A DNA stretch of 64,000 nucleotides from Epiperipatus broadwayi (taxonomy: Eukaryota; Onychophora; Udeonychophora; Euonychophora; Peripatidae), in contig JAQFVV010000014.1 of the NCBI GenBank assembly GCA_028023455.1, positions 685,336 to 749,335 of the forward strand. Reading direction: 5' to 3'. The position numbers and the translations under genes were made by a program. Positions 35,480 through 48,179 of this stretch are shown piece after piece (the first letter of the stretch is position 1; each line of letters begins with the position of its first letter). The notes under the pieces are model-generated. The model ran no database searches. It was not told where the DNA came from and worked only from the letters and a program-made list of their open reading frames with translations.

Positions 35480-35760
35480 TTTAAAGTCCCGTGTTGGTTC
35501 TAATTTCCACATCATCCTGGGGATACTGGTGTGCTGTTAGCCGTTCTGTTGGTATTCATCCAGAGGTCTTTTGCTCTAGCTAGTATAGTTCTTTGCAGGA
35601 CCCTGGTGTTCTGGGGTCTGCAATATAGGAAAATGACACTTCATTTCTTTCTTTTGGATAAACTTAATGGATTGAAAGTGCATCTTTTCAATCTTTTCTC
35701 CTTCAATCTTTTTTTTATATCAAAATTCCGGATTAAGTGAACATGATGTCATGATGATGA
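35480..35760. other. Moderately GC-rich segment, unassigned
   Basis: A short stretch with more balanced composition than its surroundings and a 69-codon plus-strand frame (35531-35740). No motif or splice pattern is convincing. Confidence 0.3.
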
Positions 35761-35827
35761 TTTTTTCGCTGTGGTCCACCTTTAATTATAAATTTTGAGA
35801 TGCCAAGGGCTAGTTTACTTAGATTAA

Positions 35828-37326
35828 CTGCTCGCTATTGGGGCTCTTTGAGTGCTTGTTTAATGATGTGTTGTTTTCTTTTTTTACTGATGTAAAAAAT
35901 ATAAGTATGATGTCAACCAAAATATGAGTATTTGATAGCTTAATGATGTGGCTTTCAGAAAATGTTTACCTCAAAAAAATTGGTTGAAATTTGGATTTTT
36001 GGCAATAGTTTTAATCGACCACAGTATTTAATTTTTTTTTTTTGATAACTTTTGTAATTACTTACTATGAGGCAATAAAAGAAAAAAAATGTTTTACAGC
36101 CTGCAAGTGAAAATTTTTCAGGTTTTATTCACAAACAAGGCCTACAATAGAGCTTCAGTGTAATGACTTGTTAGTATAAAATTTTAATTTTTTTAATAAT
36201 ATTTAAATTATTTTTTTAATTTTATGGAAAAATTATATTCTTTATTAATTTTAGTTTGTAATTAGTGTGTGTTAGTTTGTAGTTATATATTTATTTATGC
36301 TCATATAGAATTCATATCTATTGTAATTTTCTAAACTACCTACACTAATCCACTTACTTTTATAAAAATAATGATTTTCAAAAAGTATAATAATTTATAA
36401 TTATGTTTATGTAATATGTTTGTGTTTACAAGTAATGAGTTATAAAACTAATAATCAAATATATATAAAGATTGCATATGTAAGCATATAATCAAATTCT
36501 GATTCTTGTTTATGTTTTTGTTTATTCTTGTTCATGCTTTGGAGTCACTCTAGTTTTGCTATATGTTTCATAATATTATTTTCAAGTCTATAGTTAACAA
36601 ATGTACTATATGCAAATAAATTATATCTATATGATACAATAATTATAACAAGATAGCATCACTTCTGTGCATAAAGAATATAAACATCACTTGTGTGCAT
36701 AAACAATATAAACATCACTGGTGTCCATAAAGAATATAAACATAACTGATGTACACAAAAAATATAAAACGAAGAGATGAAACTTATTTTATCAGTGATA
36801 TAGATAGTAGCCTACAATTTTTAGTTTTAGATAGACAAGAAGCCAATTGCTGTGATGATTTCATTTTGTATCTTTTATTAGGATGAATCTTTTTCTTTAT
36901 AGATGTTTTTGACATTGAGAACATTTGGGGTACAAGATAAAAATGAAGAAGTCATATCCAACTTCTTTTGGAGATTGTGAAACTATGGATTATCTCAGAT
37001 AAGACATGTTATACATGTTTAGAAAGATAATTTTGTGAGGAATACAAAGAAATTATCACTGAAGATGTAATTTGAATTTCAGTTAATGTTAATTTACAAA
37101 TTATGAACAAACAATAAAATAATAATTATTTTGGATGTGAAAATTTTTTTTCCTTATTTTTTATATAGTTATCACGATTTATTTTATGCTTATTGTTTTC
37201 CTTAATTTTTCTAGTTTCTAGCAATGTAATTGTTTTTGCTCTAACATAATTAAAACTGAAGTTATTGTGAAAATTGTCTCAAGCCAGTATTTTAAAAAAT
37301 TCAATATGGCAGCTAGTCCCAAGCAG
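35828..37326 (-). mobile_element. TTAA-flanked DNA transposon, copy A (1.5 kb, non-autonomous)
   Basis: This copy is the inverse of the element at 56223-57875 over its whole length. It begins ctgctcgctattgg directly after ttaa (35824-35827) and ends gtcccaagcag before tttaa (37327-37331). The ends share a short inverted terminus (ctgct/agcag). TTAA target sites are the hallmark of piggyBac-type elements. No transposase frame is present. Confidence 0.72.
36654..36775. repeat. 34-bp minisatellite inside the TTAA element
   Basis: Four diverged units of the type tgcataaagaatataaacat. The other copy of the element has the same minisatellite (about 56790-56905), so it belongs to the family consensus. 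Confidence 0.8.
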
Positions 37327-37329
37327 TTT

Positions 37330-37641
37330 AATTAAAAATAATCATCTCCATTTTTAGTCTTTTATACAATAGAAGTAATTAAATTTTGTACATTTTTAAA
37401 GATATATTTTTATCTTTAAATCTTTAAGTTTTTACTGAAAAGTTAGTTTTAAAATACTTCCTTTTTTTAATAAAGTTTTCTTTTAATAATTTTCCATCTG
37501 TGCAATTTTATATATATATACGAGTTTAGATGACTTTTAATTTTCAATTTTTAATTCTTAAAAACAAATTTTTATTTGCAACTTTTTTTTTTTTGATTTC
37601 TAATTTTATTTATTAGAATAATGTAACAGCATGTGTGCCTG

Positions 37642-37709
<68 letters not shown>

Positions 37710-39680
37710 AACTAAATTAAAGTTGATCAAATATAAGATCCATTGAAACATAAATAAATTGCTCAAACGAATTCAAATATAAATATTACCATACCTGAGT
37801 AGTATATAAGCTATTGAACAAATATATTAAAACATCCTTGGATTAGATGCAACATATTTCTAGATAGTAGCTATAATAGTAAATAAATATTAAAATGATG
37901 ACTAGGAATAAATTAAACATATTTCTATAATTAGATTTCTCAAAGATATCATAATATCAATAATTAGAGATGATAATGCCTGGAGACTAGTCATTTAAGG
38001 TGTCTGGCCTATCTCAAATCCTGGTTAGGCAGGCATTGTATCATCAATAAACAAGTAGAAACTATAAACAATTATTACGAATGAACTACTGTAATTCAGG
38101 AAATGACATCAAGTAGTTCAGAAGGTAATTATGTTAAAATAGACTACACAGAGATCGGAGGGCAGGGAACGCCAAACCAGCCACGGAAATATTAGGACAC
38201 AAGATCTATGAAAGAATTTAACCAGTCGTCGATGAGTTCAGAGATAATTCCATTATACTGTTTCTGTAGTGTTTTAAAACCTAGGTAATTATTTGACTTT
38301 GATATCTAAACATTCCGATTTCCTTTAAAAATAAAGATAGTCTTTATTGAAAGAACTTTTGAACTTTTTGAATTAAACTTTAAAAAAAGAATAAACTTTA
38401 AACTTCAAAAAATTAATATTTGCAATAATAAAATAAGTAAAAGCAGCTTCTATTAAATAATATTTTTGGCATGCACGCATGTGTGATTTGATTTTTAAAC
38501 TTAAACTTAAAAAATAATAAAAATAAAATACGATGTAACATGTATAATTTATTTGCTCAAGTAATATATTAAAATGCTTATTTTAATCTTTAAAAAAAGA
38601 AGTGTATGTGTGTTTCATTATAAGATAAAATGATGCATTTATTTTAAAATAAAGTAAAACATTTAAATTATTTTTATTAAAATATTTATGTTTATTCTGA
38701 TGCGTGCGGGTAAGTATCAATATTTATTTTCTTAATAAGAGTAGGCGGGAAAAAATCCAATCATTAATAATAGTATTTTAGAAAAGATTCCCTAATTTAA
38801 ATTTATAAATGTTTTGGTATTCAGTATAATGTTGTTATTATTAGTTTTAAAGGAGTGAAGTATTATTTAGAATGGTTCAGGGGAAAATTATTTTAGTTTT
38901 ATAAATAATAGTAACAGTTTAGAACAGGCAGGCATTTAAGATACCTTTTGTTTGTTTACTAGTGGGTGGTTGGCACCAACTGTGCTAGCGGACGTTTAAG
39001 GCACCGGATTATGCTGATCAGATGGACATACTAATTCTAATGTAAATAGCTGGCGCCTAAGTGATTTTCTTTCTTTTTTAAAAAATAATAATAAAGTGTT
39101 TGTTTGATCGGTATATATTTGGTAGTCAAGTGTTGAATGTTATTAATAGTTCGCTATTGATAATAGTTGACACTTTGTCTGAAAACCAACCATTGTCTGA
39201 AAGGGAAATTTAGGAGGACAATATATCATAAAATATTAGTTAATATTTTATTTGTCGATGCTGAGTGTTTGTTATTTCCCGTAAGTGTAAGTGGTAGATT
39301 TTAAAATTGTAATTTTAGGTAGTAAAAGAAGTAGTTAGTAGTTTATTTATTGATTGATTGTTCGGAGTAGGTTGATTAATAAATTAGAAGGTTGGATGTT
39401 CGTTGGGTTTGTTCAATATATTGTAACGGTATATAAATATGCTGTTACATTAATTTAAAATAAAATCTTAAAGTTCACAAATAAAAATAAAATCTATTAA
39501 AAAAAACAAACTAAATGCTAAAATTAAAATGTTTGTTAAACGTATATATTCACACAGATGCAAAACTTTAAAAATATTTTTTTAAAAAAACAAATAAATA
39601 AATATTTGAATGTACTTTTTTATAAAAAAGTACAAGATTTAAAGATAAAATATTTTTGTAGATGGATATGATTGTTTATT
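37330..39680. other. AT-rich DNA with a long (TA)n tract, no gene seen
   Basis: Outside the (TA)n tract at 37644-37707, short GC-richer patches occur at 38140-38240 and 38930-39060. They show no interpretable frame or repeat partner. Confidence 0.4.
37644..37707. repeat. (TA)n microsatellite, about 62 bp
   Basis: An uninterrupted dinucleotide tract, the longest in the window. Confidence 0.95.
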
Positions 39681-39689
39681 AATTATCCA

Positions 39690-40055
39690 AATGCTGTGTA
39701 ATTAAATAAGTCAGATGAAAAATAGATAAGAGATTTCAGCTTGACCAATGGAAGCAAATAAAGGCCCGGACCATAATGAAAAAATGGAACAGTGACGTTT
39801 TTGTTCGTGGAATTCATAGGAGGACTATAAAAAGAAAAATATTGAGTTCCAGGGGGGTTTTCCAGCTTGATTTGGTGAGACGAACGATAAGACGCACTTG
39901 TCATTCTTTCTCACTTATTCTAAAAATGAAAAGACTGTGAGACCAGAATAGAACCAGCTAATGCTACCTCCAAAATATCAGACCGGTCTTCCAGGAAAGT
40001 CTTTGGGGGAAGTGCCAACAGGAACCTGGACTCTTCTACCATAAGCTATATGAAC
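39690..40055 (+). other. Coding-like GC-richer island, unidentified
   Basis: A plus-strand frame is open from about 39737 to 39942, starting after tttcag. It encodes a basic peptide with KARTIMKKWNSDVFVRGIHR and LDLVRRTIRRTC. A second frame at 39960-40049 reads LPPKYQTGLPGKSLGEVPTG and ends TAA. GC content is well above the background. It may be a decayed gene or transposon piece. The minus-strand open frame over the same bases looks less protein-like. I recognise neither. Confidence 0.3.
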
Positions 40056-40279
40056 TAAACAATTTTTAAAATCATAAAAAAAAAAGAATAATTAAGAACT
40101 TTCATCAGGGTTTGACAAATTTAATAAACAAGCCAACTTAAATGTTAAAATGGACTCTTATCTGATTTTTGTAAGTTTCAAATCATTTAATAATGTTTAA
40201 TTTTATATATTTTGCGTTTGATAAAAATCATTTCCATTTATTATTTTATTTGTATCAATATTTATTGTTAAAATTTTAA

Positions 40280-40420
40280 ATGAGGAAATTTAAGTTGGGT
40301 ATAGATGTTGCATAGATTCGTTAGCAGTTAATTATGTTGCTGTTTCATAGTCGATTGGAATATATGTCATTGATGTCACTGTGGCATCTTATGATGAATG
40401 CTATTGAGTTTTTTGTATTC
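40280..40420 (+). repeat. Partial copy of the 40.6-kb dispersed repeat
   Basis: The sequence starting aaatttaagttgggtat and the later tgtttcatag box match the first part of the repeat at 40569 in order, with gaps. Confidence 0.45.
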
Positions 40421-40568
40421 CGTATGCACTTGACATTATCGATGATTTTGTATTTTGATCGGTTGTGTTTATTTTGAAATGTTTTTAACCATGGAATCTG
40501 TGCAGCTGATCTATACCCAACATTATAAAACAAATTGTATAAAATTCATCTGTGCGAACGTATCTAAA

Positions 40569-41095
40569 TGTTAAATTTAAGTCGGGCATGAATGGCTATA
40601 TAGATTTGTAAAGTTATATATATAGTTTAAGGGAGGGTAATCTTAGGTTATTTGTTTCATAGTTAAATTGGGTCAGTGGATTAGATGTATTGATGTAATT
40701 AATAAATGTAGCAGGAGATCCGCTATGGGCAGGATTGCATATATACGCTGCACACCCCCTGTTTGCCTAATGGAATTGGATAGTAAGATGGAAGACGCGG
40801 TCCATTCCTATGGAGTTTTTTGTTTATTGTTCTTCTTGCCAACAGATGTAGCATTCCTGTTTGTTTGAGAAACAATGTCTTCTCTAACTATACTGTTCAG
40901 ATGTACATTCCTGACAGTATAGTATATTTAGTGCTGTTGTATTTTCATGCTACATTGAATACATTAATGTATCAGATGGATTGACACCGGTTTGACTGCG
41001 AACTTTTGGCCTAAGGTTAAATAAGGGAAAGAATATTTTCTTTGCAAATGCAGATCTATGTAGTCTATTCATACTCGAACCCTCTAAATAAATAT
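40569..41095 (+). repeat. Dispersed repeat, copy B
   Basis: Inverted partner of 34740-35330. The block is less AT-rich than its flanks. The open frame at 40668-40868 lies inside it and is not conserved in the other copy. Confidence 0.75.
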
Positions 41096-41099
41096 TAAA

Positions 41100-44000
41100 C
41101 TTATTATTGCAATCTATTTAAAATTAAAGGTTAATATAAAAATATAAAATGTTAAATATATTCCTCAAAGTTATTTATGTGTGCGTTAATAAATATTGTT
41201 TCTGTGTTAATTACTGGTGGTGGCTTTTTTATATATATATATATTTAAGATGCAATTAAACAAGTTATTTATCTCATAATCTCCATGAGCTAGTGACAAT
41301 GGGCTAACGATCTGAATATTTAAATAAAGTGGAATCTAACAGTGCATATCTGCCTAATTTATAAATTTTTCTAAGATCAAATGCCTAGGTGGCGCCCTGG
41401 TAGTGCAGATTGTGGTTGGATTCTATCTTCACTTTTTTTTTGATCGTTATAATATATATATAATATATAGATGTTTCTTATATCTAATTTGAATTTGGAA
41501 TATGAAAAGTTCCTTATTAGATCGTGTTGTGAAGATACTAACATTAAATAGGAATAAGTTGTTTATTATCTCAAAATAATCTTCAATTTAAAAAGAGAAA
41601 TGTTTAATAGTCATTTTAAATTAATTTCTTTGTACAGCAAATCAATTATTAATCAACTTAAATAATGCTGGAGAAGCTTTCACTGTCTTAAGAAATGTAG
41701 GTGCAATCATTGCTTAGCATACCTAAATGATATTTATCACATTGGGTTTATTTATTTTACCTCAATATTCTTTAGTGGATTCAATGGCAGGCTTAAACGT
41801 TTGTACTCGACTAACAAAATATAACTAGATCATTAGGATGCCTTGCTACAATACCATATAACAGGGAAACATTAACAGTAATGTGTAAGAGTAATGTATA
41901 AAATAGTCATTATAGATTTATTTATCTACCTAAGAATGATTAATTCCATTTTATATTTGAGGTTGAACTTAAAAACTTGTAAAACATACAATAACTGCAA
42001 TATAGTCCAATATATGTTTAATAGTTACTTATGTTTATACAACCTAAATCTAAGGTAAACCATATTTAATTTTATTCAAGATCACTAATTGAATAAAATA
42101 TTATTTGTATCTGGCATAGTATTATCTGAGAAACATTATTACAATAATAATAATAGCAGTAGCAGCAGCAGCAGCACGAGCAGCCGCAGCAGCAGCAGCA
42201 GCACGAGCAGCCGCAGCAGCACGAGCAGCCGCAGCAGCAGCAGCAGCAGGAGGAGGAGGAGGAGGAGGAAACAATTATGACAAAATGCATTGCAAATTGT
42301 TATGACAATATAAACATTATTCCTATGAAATTTTGCTACTTGCAAAATATTTTAGAATTCTTGGGAAATTGCAAGCACTTTTAATATAAAAGCATCATCG
42401 ATAAGTTAAAGCACAAATAATTTCACTTTGTAATGTAATACTTTCTGGACACCGCATAAAGATTAAAAAATTCCATTTATCATACTTGTTGATTCAATGT
42501 AAGTTACATTCAACACTTGAATTCATTTTCAGATTGCTTATCACTTGGACTAAGGTATTTAATGTTTACTTGATAATCCACAATTCAGGAGTGGCATTTA
42601 AATATTAAGTTTTCCTAATCTATTATCCATTGAATTATATTTAAACATTTAAAATTGATAATCTGTAATACAATTCCTTGATCACTGGATACAAATTTGT
42701 AGTTTATTCCAGTTTATTCCACTCAGCAATTTAATTCATTTGAATAGATGCTATATTTCTATGCAAAAGATTAGTTTTCATTTCTTCTTTAATTTGAGTC
42801 GTAAAATCAATCTATTCATTTATAGATCTTTAATTCATGATATCCGTATTTCTGATCATATTTCTGATAAGGCAAATAGTTTAACTTTCATAACAAAACG
42901 GTTTTCATTACTTTTTGAATCACAGTTGATTTCTCTAAGCTGTTTATGGAAGGATATTTGAATTGAAAAATTTGTTTAAAGGTTTTTCTTACATAATTAA
43001 ACATGAGACCATTCACAACACTGAGACGAATATGCATCCTTTCTTGTAGTGAAAAAAAATAATTATTTTTACAATAATTTGAAAATAAACATCAGCTAGT
43101 TATTAGAAGTTAATAAATATAATTTTACTTACAATTGAAGAAATCTAGCGATTTATTGTTGAAGTTGTCAGACAGCATTCCATAACTCATTTTGTCAATT
43201 TTTCCAAGTACAATTGACTGTAATAAATGAGGTTTTTTGAATTAAAGAATTAGTGAATTAATTAATGATGGTTGTTGATTTATTTGTTGTTATCCATATT
43301 TCTCCTCGAATGATGAGGTCATTTGCCTAGCAAAGACGATTGCCTAGCTGTTTAGTCTAGCCATCTTCCATGTAGATAACTAACAAAATGGTTATTTAAA
43401 AATTTGTATCTGTTTAAGTCCTGAATGCAATGAAAATTTGTAAAAACTCTGGATTTTCCAAACTTCAGCTTTTATACCAGTCATCACGTGATGTCTGGAT
43501 TGCAGAATGTACTCCATTATTCATTGGGGATTTCTTCATTTATCTACAAAATATTGGAAAAAGTCATCTTGGTTACTGCTGAGCAAAATGTTAGCGTTAA
43601 GATTTTTGAATCAAGGCAGTAAAACTTTAGAAACACCATTCAAAAATGAAGAAAATAAAATAATAATTCCAATCTTTAATTGTTTCACTTTTAGTTCTGG
43701 GTTTTAAAATAATTTTAAAAATACTTATTTAAAATAAATAAATCATAAATCTTAATAGTTTCATATATTTATTCATTTAAATTTAATTAACTTTTTAATG
43801 AATATCATTAAATAAATATTCTAGGAAACTAAATCAATCTTTGCTAAATAAAATTCTAAATTTGTAAGCTTCCATATACATTCACTCAAAATATAAAAAT
43901 GTAAGAGCTGTTTGTTCTAGCTCGTATTAAAATTTTTAGTATCCTAATGTTGGATTTATAATTCTATTCCATAATCTAGGTTTTTAATTATTATTATTTT

Positions 44001-44485
44001 TTTGTGTGTGTGTGTGCGTGCACTTTTTTGACTTATACAATCTGATAACTTTATTCCTTCATAAGAATAAAAATGAAATAGAATCTACATATTTTCTTTA
44101 TACAAATATAGAAATTGTTAAAAAAAAATTGCTTGGAAAGCCATTCATAAATGTTTCATAAAATTATATACTTTCTTAACTATAAAATTAAAGCCAATAA
44201 AATTTTTACAGTTTTAAATTTATAATAGCCAATTTACAGTGATCCTATAAAGTTACATTCAGTATACATTACAAATATGCTGAATTAGCTGAGAAATCAC
44301 AAGTATTAAAGACTATGAACAAGAGAAAATATAATTTCTCTGAGATAACACAATTCCCTTAAAGCAAAATTTTATGGTGTGATAAATCACACACATTAGT
44401 AATTTACAGAACAGATAACTAGAACAGTAAATTTAAAACCCGAAATAATGTTTCTTTTTTTCTTTAAAAAATATAGTCCTTAAAA
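41100..44485. other. AT-rich DNA, microsatellite, no gene seen
   Basis: Short open frames at 42740-42961 and 43507-43707 have ordinary composition but no motif or splice context. A tgg/ggtt-containing patch at 41388-41425 is discussed among rejected observations. Confidence 0.4.
42143..42268. repeat. Compound (AAT)n/(AGC)n/(AGG)n microsatellite with higher-order unit
   Basis: The AGC block is interrupted three times by a cacgagcagccgcagcag unit, giving an internal 18-bp higher-order repeat. It ends in (agg)n. All overlapping Ser/Arg, Cys or Leu-rich frames are artefacts. Confidence 0.95.
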
Positions 44486-44487
44486 AT

Positions 44488-44771
44488 CAATATTATCCAA
44501 TATAAATTCACCAGCCAATTTCTTTAAAAAAACTTATTCTTTATTTAACTATATAAAAATTTACATTCAATAAGCAACGTTTCGACTATTTCTATCCTTA
44601 TAGTCTTGAAAAAGACCATAAGGATAGAAATAGTCGAAACGTTGCTTATTCAAGACTATAAGGATAGAAATAGTCTAAACGTTGCTTATTGAATGTAAAT
44701 TTTTATATAGTTAAATAAAGAACAAGTTTTTTTAAAGAAATTGGCTGGTGAATTTATATTGGATAATATTG
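44488..44771. repeat. Foldback palindrome with GAAACGTT-type units
   Basis: Arms 44488-44605 and 44653-44771 are near-perfect inverse complements. Between them lies an extra partial unit, so cataaggatagaaatagtc followed by gaaacgtt or taaacgtt occurs twice in direct order on the plus strand. The unit pairs gactat with atagtc and is followed by GAAACGTT. This resembles the helix II and GAAA part of a hammerhead, but the upstream CTGANGA core is degraded (cttgaaaaa). It is probably a Penelope-type terminal fragment inserted as an inverted pair. Confidence 0.75.
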
Positions 44772-44774
44772 ATA

Positions 44775-47420
44775 ACTAGAACAATAGTTATAAGAAAAAA
44801 ATGCAGAAATTATTTAATAAATGCATATAATAAACAAGAGAATTAAAAAAAATAGAAAATCGTAATGTAATCAATCCAAAGTTAATACACATATTGATCA
44901 ATACATATTGTTTAATATAACATATATAATTATTATTATTTTCTTATTCTTCCTAAATAATTAATATTTAATCCAAATAAATTATTCACCTACAATAATT
45001 AAACCCTATAAAAATATTTCACAATAAAGAAAGAAATACAAATTTAACTTAAGCCCCTCCCTCCCTCCTTTTTTTTTTTTTTTTAAAATGAAGATACCCA
45101 AATTCAATTTTAATTAAGTAAAAAAAAAAAAAAAAATTTTTTTTTACACAAAACTTAAAAAATTATTTTATATTCTCAACTATTCATTTCTCTATAAAGT
45201 AACATTTGTAAATGTTGATAATATTTTGTCTGACTTCATTTCTCTATAAAATAACATTTGTAAATGTTAATATTTTGTCTGAGTATGGATTTTTTCTTCT
45301 TAATATCTTTTGTAGTTGCCTAGTTGAATATCTCTTTTGGCATATACTGCAGGTAATAGTTTGGTCAACATTTTGGTTCCATGTTTTTTGTTTTTTTTTT
45401 TGTTATAGCTTTTTCAACAGTTATTTTATCCATTTAGATTTTTTTTTTGTAGATCCAGGTTTTCAGCTTAATAATTATTTTCATTTCATTTTTCTTTCAT
45501 TTAGCTTTTCATCTTTTCATTTTTATATCTCCAGATTTCCACTTTAACAATTATTTTCATTTCAGATTAACATAAGTTGAGATAACCATGATTTTGGATA
45601 GATCAATACATAAGGCTAGTTGAAAATTTCTCTCAGGATTACTTTTTTTCTGCTGCATTTCATTTAGTGAAATTGTTATATAGTTAGATCAGCAATAATA
45701 AGTTTCCAGCAAGAATCAGTATATGTTTTTGTAAACTTCATATTGTACTGCTTTGCAAACATTATTTCTCTTTTTTTAACTGAGAGTGATATCAATTGAA
45801 TATCAGAATTCCAAGCCGAGCTTTTGACAACTAAACCTCACTACTATTGATCTACTAAATTCTACTGTCCACATTTTTTTTGTTGAAAACTATGATATTA
45901 ATTTTTCATCCAATCATAAGATTACTACAGAATTTATTGCATTATGCTTTTTACAACAAAGATTTTTTTTTTTAAAAAAAAAACTTTTGTGCTCTAATTG
46001 AATATCATTTCATTTCTTTAAATAGTGATCCTAATCCCTTCTTGTTTTTTTTAATTAATTGACAGTTTTTAAAGATGTCTATTCTTTTTTGTTTTTCAAA
46101 AAAAAATAAATAAATGAAACTAGAAAATGAAAAAAAGAGTATTATTTTTCAACTTTTATTATTATTCTTAACAACAATTAACTATTTATGTAATGATTAT
46201 TAAAATGTCTTAAATTTGTCACATAATCAGTTTATGTATGAAAATCTTTTTTTATTCTTTCAGACTAATTACCTTTTAAAGTAAGTATATAGATAATTAA
46301 AAAATACTCTAAAGTATAAATAAAGATCAAGCATGTATATACAATAAATTCTTCATCTATATAAACTTCATGATTCCTAATTTATTGTTCATATTTCTTA
46401 ATTTTGAATTAAGTAATAATATAAATGTTCTTTATTCTTAAGTATGAGAATCACTGTAAATTGCATTTGTGCTTACAAATGTAAGTTTAAATAATTATAT
46501 TATAAATAGTTGTTTATTTAGAAGATTACAAGAGAAAAACAATGAATTTAAATCTTAATTTGCTTTGGTTTAATAAGCTTTAAAAACAAATTTATTATTT
46601 AAAGAAAATATGCTATTGTTTCTTTTTTTTAAACATTTATATTCTATGTAATATAAAATAATAAAATTTGAACTGAAAAACGTTCACATGGGATTAACTC
46701 CACTATCCCAAGGAATCACTTATTTTTGATTAGCATCAAAATTCTAGACAAAAGAGGATACAGAAAAGTTATGGGGGGAAAACTTTAGAATCTTTATTAT
46801 AAGAACTTTCAGAAATATGAAATTTAAAAATATTTTTGTGATACTAAAAAATATTAAAATGTGTTGCTGAGCTCTACTAAAGATCCTAAGGAACATCAAT
46901 TTTAATTTTCTTGGATAAAAATTATTTACCAATCTTTTATATTTTTAAAGAATCTATATAGAAAGTCCTTTATTAAATGAATATTTTTATTCTAAAACTA
47001 GTAATTATACAAATAATCATAAAAATATAATTATCAATTTAAGAAAAAGATAAATGCTTGTGAGAATTAATTAATCCATTATATATCCCTTTAAAAGTAG
47101 AAAAATACTAAAAGATATTTTTATTGATGGTTCACTCAAATTAACAAATTATATAGAAATAGCATAATTAATTCAAATAAACTCTCAGAAATTCAAAATT
47201 CATGGCTGTAGCGTTTGTTTGGATTTATGAATTTTTCACATTTCAGTAGTATAACCATTTCATCCTCATTATAAAACCCAAACTATGCTCAACATTTAAA
47301 TAAAAATTAATTTTATTATGTATACATTTGGATTTATATAAAATAAAATATGGAAATATTTTAATATTTAAAATACTGAATATTTTTATTTTTATAGTAC
47401 ATTTTTTTTTCTCATATGTT
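44775..47420. other. AT-rich DNA, no gene seen
   Basis: Contains homopolymer runs (45068-45084 T, 45121-45137 A) and the small duplication at 45183. The Phe-rich frame at 45212-45547 is T-run coding and not convincing. Confidence 0.45.
45183..45283. repeat. Tandem duplication of about 50 bp
   Basis: The string ttcatttctctataaa(g/a)taac with aacatttgtaaatgtt is present twice in direct order. Confidence 0.8.
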
Positions 47421-47424
47421 ATAG

Positions 47425-47505
47425 CATCAGCTGGGAAGCGGACCCGCTAACTCGGGACAACTGCTTGTAAAGCAGCCGTCGCTGATCACTCAATCAAAAC
47501 AATAA
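47425..47505 (+). other. GC-rich tRNA-like relic or structured element
   Basis: An isolated GC-rich patch in AT-rich DNA. The beginning tagcatcagctgggaagcgg resembles a tRNA D-arm/A-box, and ctgc ttgtaaa gcag forms an anticodon-like stem-loop (7-nt loop, GTA in the anticodon position). An outer stem atcagc/gctgat (47427-47432 with 47480-47485) closes the structure. A canonical B-box and acceptor stem are missing. It may be a tRNA pseudogene or the head of a tRNA-derived SINE. Confidence 0.3.
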
Positions 47506-47669
47506 ACTAAAATAATAATTTATAAGTTTGTCCATAAAATAGAATGTTTCAAATTAAAGGTGTTTGGATTAACAATAATCTACATTCAGTATAATTAATA
47601 TAAAAATTCTGCATTTTTATGATGTAATTCTTTTTTAGCTTTTTGTGAAACAAAATTGAAATGATATAT

Positions 47670-48178
47670 TAGTAAAGAAATTCAAAAGATGGAGCTTGGA
47701 ATCCAAATATCTGGATTATGTAATAAAAGTCAATGTCAATACATTACCTACCAATAAGTTTTTGGTTAATAAAAGAGGGTACTCATGAATTGAATCAATC
47801 TGCACAATTTGTAAAAGAGAAGATGAAACCATAAACCATTTCAGGCTTGGATGTGTTCAGCTAATGCAGCTCAAAAAAGCATTAATGAGTTGGATCAAGG
47901 TAGATAAAGCTAAATTATCTAATCTGAAAGACAGTATCAGAAAGATATCTTGCACAGAAATTAGACTGACGCTAATTCTAGATCATTTGATATGGCTTAC
48001 TAAATATAAGCTAGTGTTTAATCCTGATAAATTTGATCCTATTGCCTTCATTTGGAAAAAATTAAAACAGACAAAAACAAGAGATGAATTGATAACCCCT
48101 GAAATCATTTTCTCTATGACATGGGACATGTTGGATTTAGACTCACCATGTCCCCAACCAATGGTAGTACATTCCTGA
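47670..48178 (+). pseudogene. Non-LTR retrotransposon ORF2 C-terminus with zinc motif
   Basis: The frame reads LDYVIKVNVNTLPTNKFLVN, then after a stop SICTICKREDETINHFRLGC. The latter is a C-x2-C-x8-H-x4-C zinc ribbon (zf-RVT) in the usual place after the RT. A further 100 codons (47864-48178) run LIWLTKYKLVFNPDKFDPIA to a TGA. This order is that of ORF2 C-termini of several non-LTR clades. Upstream RT sequence is missing, as expected for 5-prime truncation, and no poly(A) tail is obvious. Confidence 0.7.
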
Positions 48179-48179
48179 A

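Noticed and set aside
41388-41430. tRNA A-box-like ggtggcgccctggtagtg and B-box-like ggttggattct
   Set aside because: The two boxes are only about 25 bp apart, too close for a tRNA or tRNA-derived SINE promoter, and no stems form.
42072-42345. Cys-, Ser/Arg- and Leu-rich frames on both strands
   Set aside because: All are translations of the AGC/AGG microsatellite.
45212-45547. 111-codon Phe-rich frame resembling a membrane protein
   Set aside because: Its hydrophobicity comes from T runs and a tandem duplication. No conserved pattern or splice context.
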